Shown: positions 13,059-14,364 of the stretch, piece after piece | Layout of the letters: every line of letters begins with the position of its first letter | Position numbering within the stretch: position 1 is the first letter of the stretch | Origin: Chloroflexota bacterium | Lineage (GTDB): Bacteria > Chloroflexota > Dehalococcoidia > Tepidiformales > Tepidiformaceae | Direction of reading: 5' to 3' | Length of the DNA: 14,364 nt | Assembly: GCA_963169135.1 (NCBI GenBank) | Contig: CAUJEQ010000147.1 | Coordinates: forward strand, 1 to 14,364 | Position numbers and translations under genes: made by a program | The notes under the pieces: model-generated | Seen by the model: only the letters and a program-made list of their open reading frames with translations | Databases searched by the model: none | Told to the model about the DNA's origin: nothing

Positions 13059-13901
13059 ATGCCGACCTCACTTGCTCCCGTCTCAATCGACGAACTGCGC
13101 GATATCGCGAAGCGCGTCCGCAAAGACATCGTCACCATGGTGTACCAGGCCCAGAGCGGCCACCCGGGTGGTTCGCTCTCTGCGGTCGAACTCGGCGTTT
13201 CGCTGTTCTGGAACCACCTCCGCTGCGACCCGGCCAACCCCTCCTGGCCCGGCCGTGACCGCTTCATTCTCTCCAAGGGCCATGCGACGCCGTTCTACTA
13301 CAGCATCCTGGCCGAGCGCGGATACTTCAGCACCGAGCTCCTGAGCGGTTTCCGGAGCCTGGGCAGCCCCCTCCAGGGCCACCCGTCCATGTCCGCGGCT
13401 CCCGGCATCGAGATGTCCGGCGGTTCACTCGGCCAGGGCCTCTCCTTCGCCATTGGCCAATCGCTCGCTGCCAGGCTCGACAAGCGCGACTACCGCTGCT
13501 GGGTGCTCATGGGCGATGGCGAACTGAACGAGGGCCAGGTCTGGGAAGCCGCCATGGCGGTCCCTCACTTCGCCCTGGGCGACCGCATCATCGCCATGGT
13601 CGACCGCAACGGCATCCAGAACGATGGGTTCGCCGACACCATCATGCAGACGCATCCCGTCGAGATGTGGAACGGCTTCGGCTGGCAGGTCATCGAGTGC
13701 GACGGGCACGACATGGCCGCGGTCGACCAGGCCCTCGCTGAGGCCGAGAAACCCCACGACAGGCCCCGCCTCGTCGTCGCCCACACGGTCAAGGGCAAGG
13801 GCGTCAGCTTCATGGAGAACAACCCCAGTTTCCATGGCAAGGCCCCAACTGCCGAACAGCTCGAACAGGCGCTCGCCGAGATCCAGGGAGGGCTTTCATG
13901 A
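13059..13901 (+). CDS. Transketolase, N-terminal (thiamine-diphosphate PP-domain) subunit
   Basis: A 280-residue subunit of a split transketolase, which moves two-carbon ketol units between sugar phosphates in the non-oxidative pentose phosphate pathway or the Calvin cycle. SGHPGGSLSAVELGVSLFW (33-51) with His35 and LSKGHATPFYYSILAERG (71-88) with His75 line the active site. LQGHPSM (105-111) holds His108 and GGSLGQGLSFAIG (121-133) is typical of the family. The diphosphate-binding motif starts at GDGELNEG (152-159) and ends at Asn184 in VDRNGIQNDG, with Asp153 and Asn184 as metal ligands. It lacks the pyrimidine and C-terminal domains, which are in the next gene through an ATGA overlap. There is no ribosome binding site; TATCCT 8 bases before the ATG hints at a leaderless message that starts just after the HxlR-type gene. 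Confidence 0.93.
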   Translation: MPTSLAPVSIDELRDIAKRVRKDIVTMVYQAQSGHPGGSLSAVELGVSLFWNHLRCDPANPSWPGRDRFILSKGHATPFYYSILAERGYFSTELLSGFRSLGSPLQGHPSMSAAPGIEMSGGSLGQGLSFAIGQSLAARLDKRDYRCWVLMGDGELNEGQVWEAAMAVPHFALGDRIIAMVDRNGIQNDGFADTIMQTHPVEMWNGFGWQVIECDGHDMAAVDQALAEAEKPHDRPRLVVAHTVKGKGVSFMENNPSFHGKAPTAEQLEQALAEIQGGLS

Positions 13902-14364
13902 CCAGCGCACCCGCCCCCGCGGCCACCCGCGAGGCCTACCCGTTCGGCCTCATGGACCTTGTCGAACAGGGCGTCGACGTGATTGCCATCGATGCCGACC
14001 TCTCGGTCTCGACCATGGGCTACAAGTTCGGCGAGAAGTACCCCGAGCGCTGGCTCACCGTCGGCGTCGCCGAACAGAACATGGTCGGTATCGCCGCCGG
14101 GTTCGCGGCAACCGGAAAGACCGCCTTCATCGCGAGCTTCGCCGCCTTCCTCCCCGGCCGCTGCTTCGACCAGCTCCGCACCTCCGTCGCCCAGCCCCGC
14201 GGCGGACTAAGCGTGAAGTGCGTCGCCAGCCACGGCGGCGTTACCGTCGGTGAAGACGGCATGAGCGCCCAGGCCATCGAGGACCTCGCGCTCGTTACCT
14301 CCCTCATCCCGTTCGATGTCGTCGTCCCCGCGGACTTCGAGTCTGCCCGCCAGGCGATCGTTGC
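13898..14364 (+). CDS. Transketolase, C-terminal (pyrimidine-domain) subunit, cut by window end
   Basis: The first 155 codons of the partner subunit; the frame is open to the right edge. It starts ATG in an ATGA overlap with the preceding stop (13898-13901), so the two subunits are co-translated. AYPFGLMDLVEQGVDVIAID (13-32) opens the pyrimidine-binding domain, followed by DADLSVST (32-39). VGVAEQNMVGIAAGFAATG (55-73) carries Glu59, the residue that activates the thiamine ring, and VASHGGVTVGEDGMSAQAIE (109-128) holds His112 and the family's G-E-D-G turn. The C-terminal domain lies outside the window. As a small subunit it is typical of transketolases split in two genes. A functional enzyme needs both subunits. 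Confidence 0.92.
   Translation, partial: MTSAPAPAATREAYPFGLMDLVEQGVDVIAIDADLSVSTMGYKFGEKYPERWLTVGVAEQNMVGIAAGFAATGKTAFIASFAAFLPGRCFDQLRTSVAQPRGGLSVKCVASHGGVTVGEDGMSAQAIEDLALVTSLIPFDVVVPADFESARQAIV

Noticed and set aside
1..14364. CRISPR arrays, tRNA or rRNA genes, insertion sequences.
   Set aside because: Reading both strands, no spaced direct repeats, cloverleaf-like gene, rRNA stretch or transposase was recognised.

Overview
The window is a compact, GC-rich bacterial chromosome segment with short intergenic gaps, genes on both strands, and several start/stop overlaps. No mobile element, tRNA, rRNA or CRISPR array is visible. Lineage is inference only. A split two-subunit transketolase, an actinobacterial-style mix of type III CoA-transferase and rifampicin-phosphotransferase-like proteins, and a small CxxC protein of a type I associate with Chloroflexota together suggest Chloroflexota (Dehalococcoidia/Tepidiforma-like). 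A high-GC actinobacterium-like relative is the alternative.

Left part (1-1515): the start of a fumarylacetoacetate-hydrolase-family gene (minus), a HAD-family hydrolase (minus) and a small flavin-reductase-family protein (plus). Two arrays of a 7-bp repeat, each followed by a -10-like hexamer, point outward from the HAD gene towards the other two genes and look like paired promoter modules.

Middle left (1512-5454, minus): a three-gene operon in the order galactokinase, sugar-1-phosphate nucleotidylyltransferase, GH36 alpha-galactosidase, coupled by a GTGA overlap and a 26-bp gap. It reads as a route from alpha-galactosides to galactose, galactose-1-phosphate and an NDP-sugar. No galT or galE is present in the window.

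Middle (5586-9538, plus): a two-gene operon of dismantled dikinase parts. The first protein has a rifampicin-phosphotransferase-like middle domain and a swivelling phosphohistidine domain but no ATP-grasp domain. The second has the ATP-binding and phosphohistidine domains of pyruvate phosphate dikinase, but a helical, possibly winged-helix C-terminal region replaces the PEP/pyruvate barrel. This is the best candidate for an undescribed enzyme system here.

Right part (9535-14364): an alkyltransferase-like DNA-repair protein lies back to back with a CoA-transferase family III gene. An orphan lipoprotein follows. Next is a 64-residue CxxC protein with a strong terminator hairpin and a near-consensus promoter, diverging from an HxlR-type regulator that carries an SCP2-like ligand domain. 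The space between these two holds phased TAGC boxes that probably are the regulator's operator. Last come the N-terminal and (cut by the window end) C-terminal subunits of transketolase, joined by an ATGA overlap.
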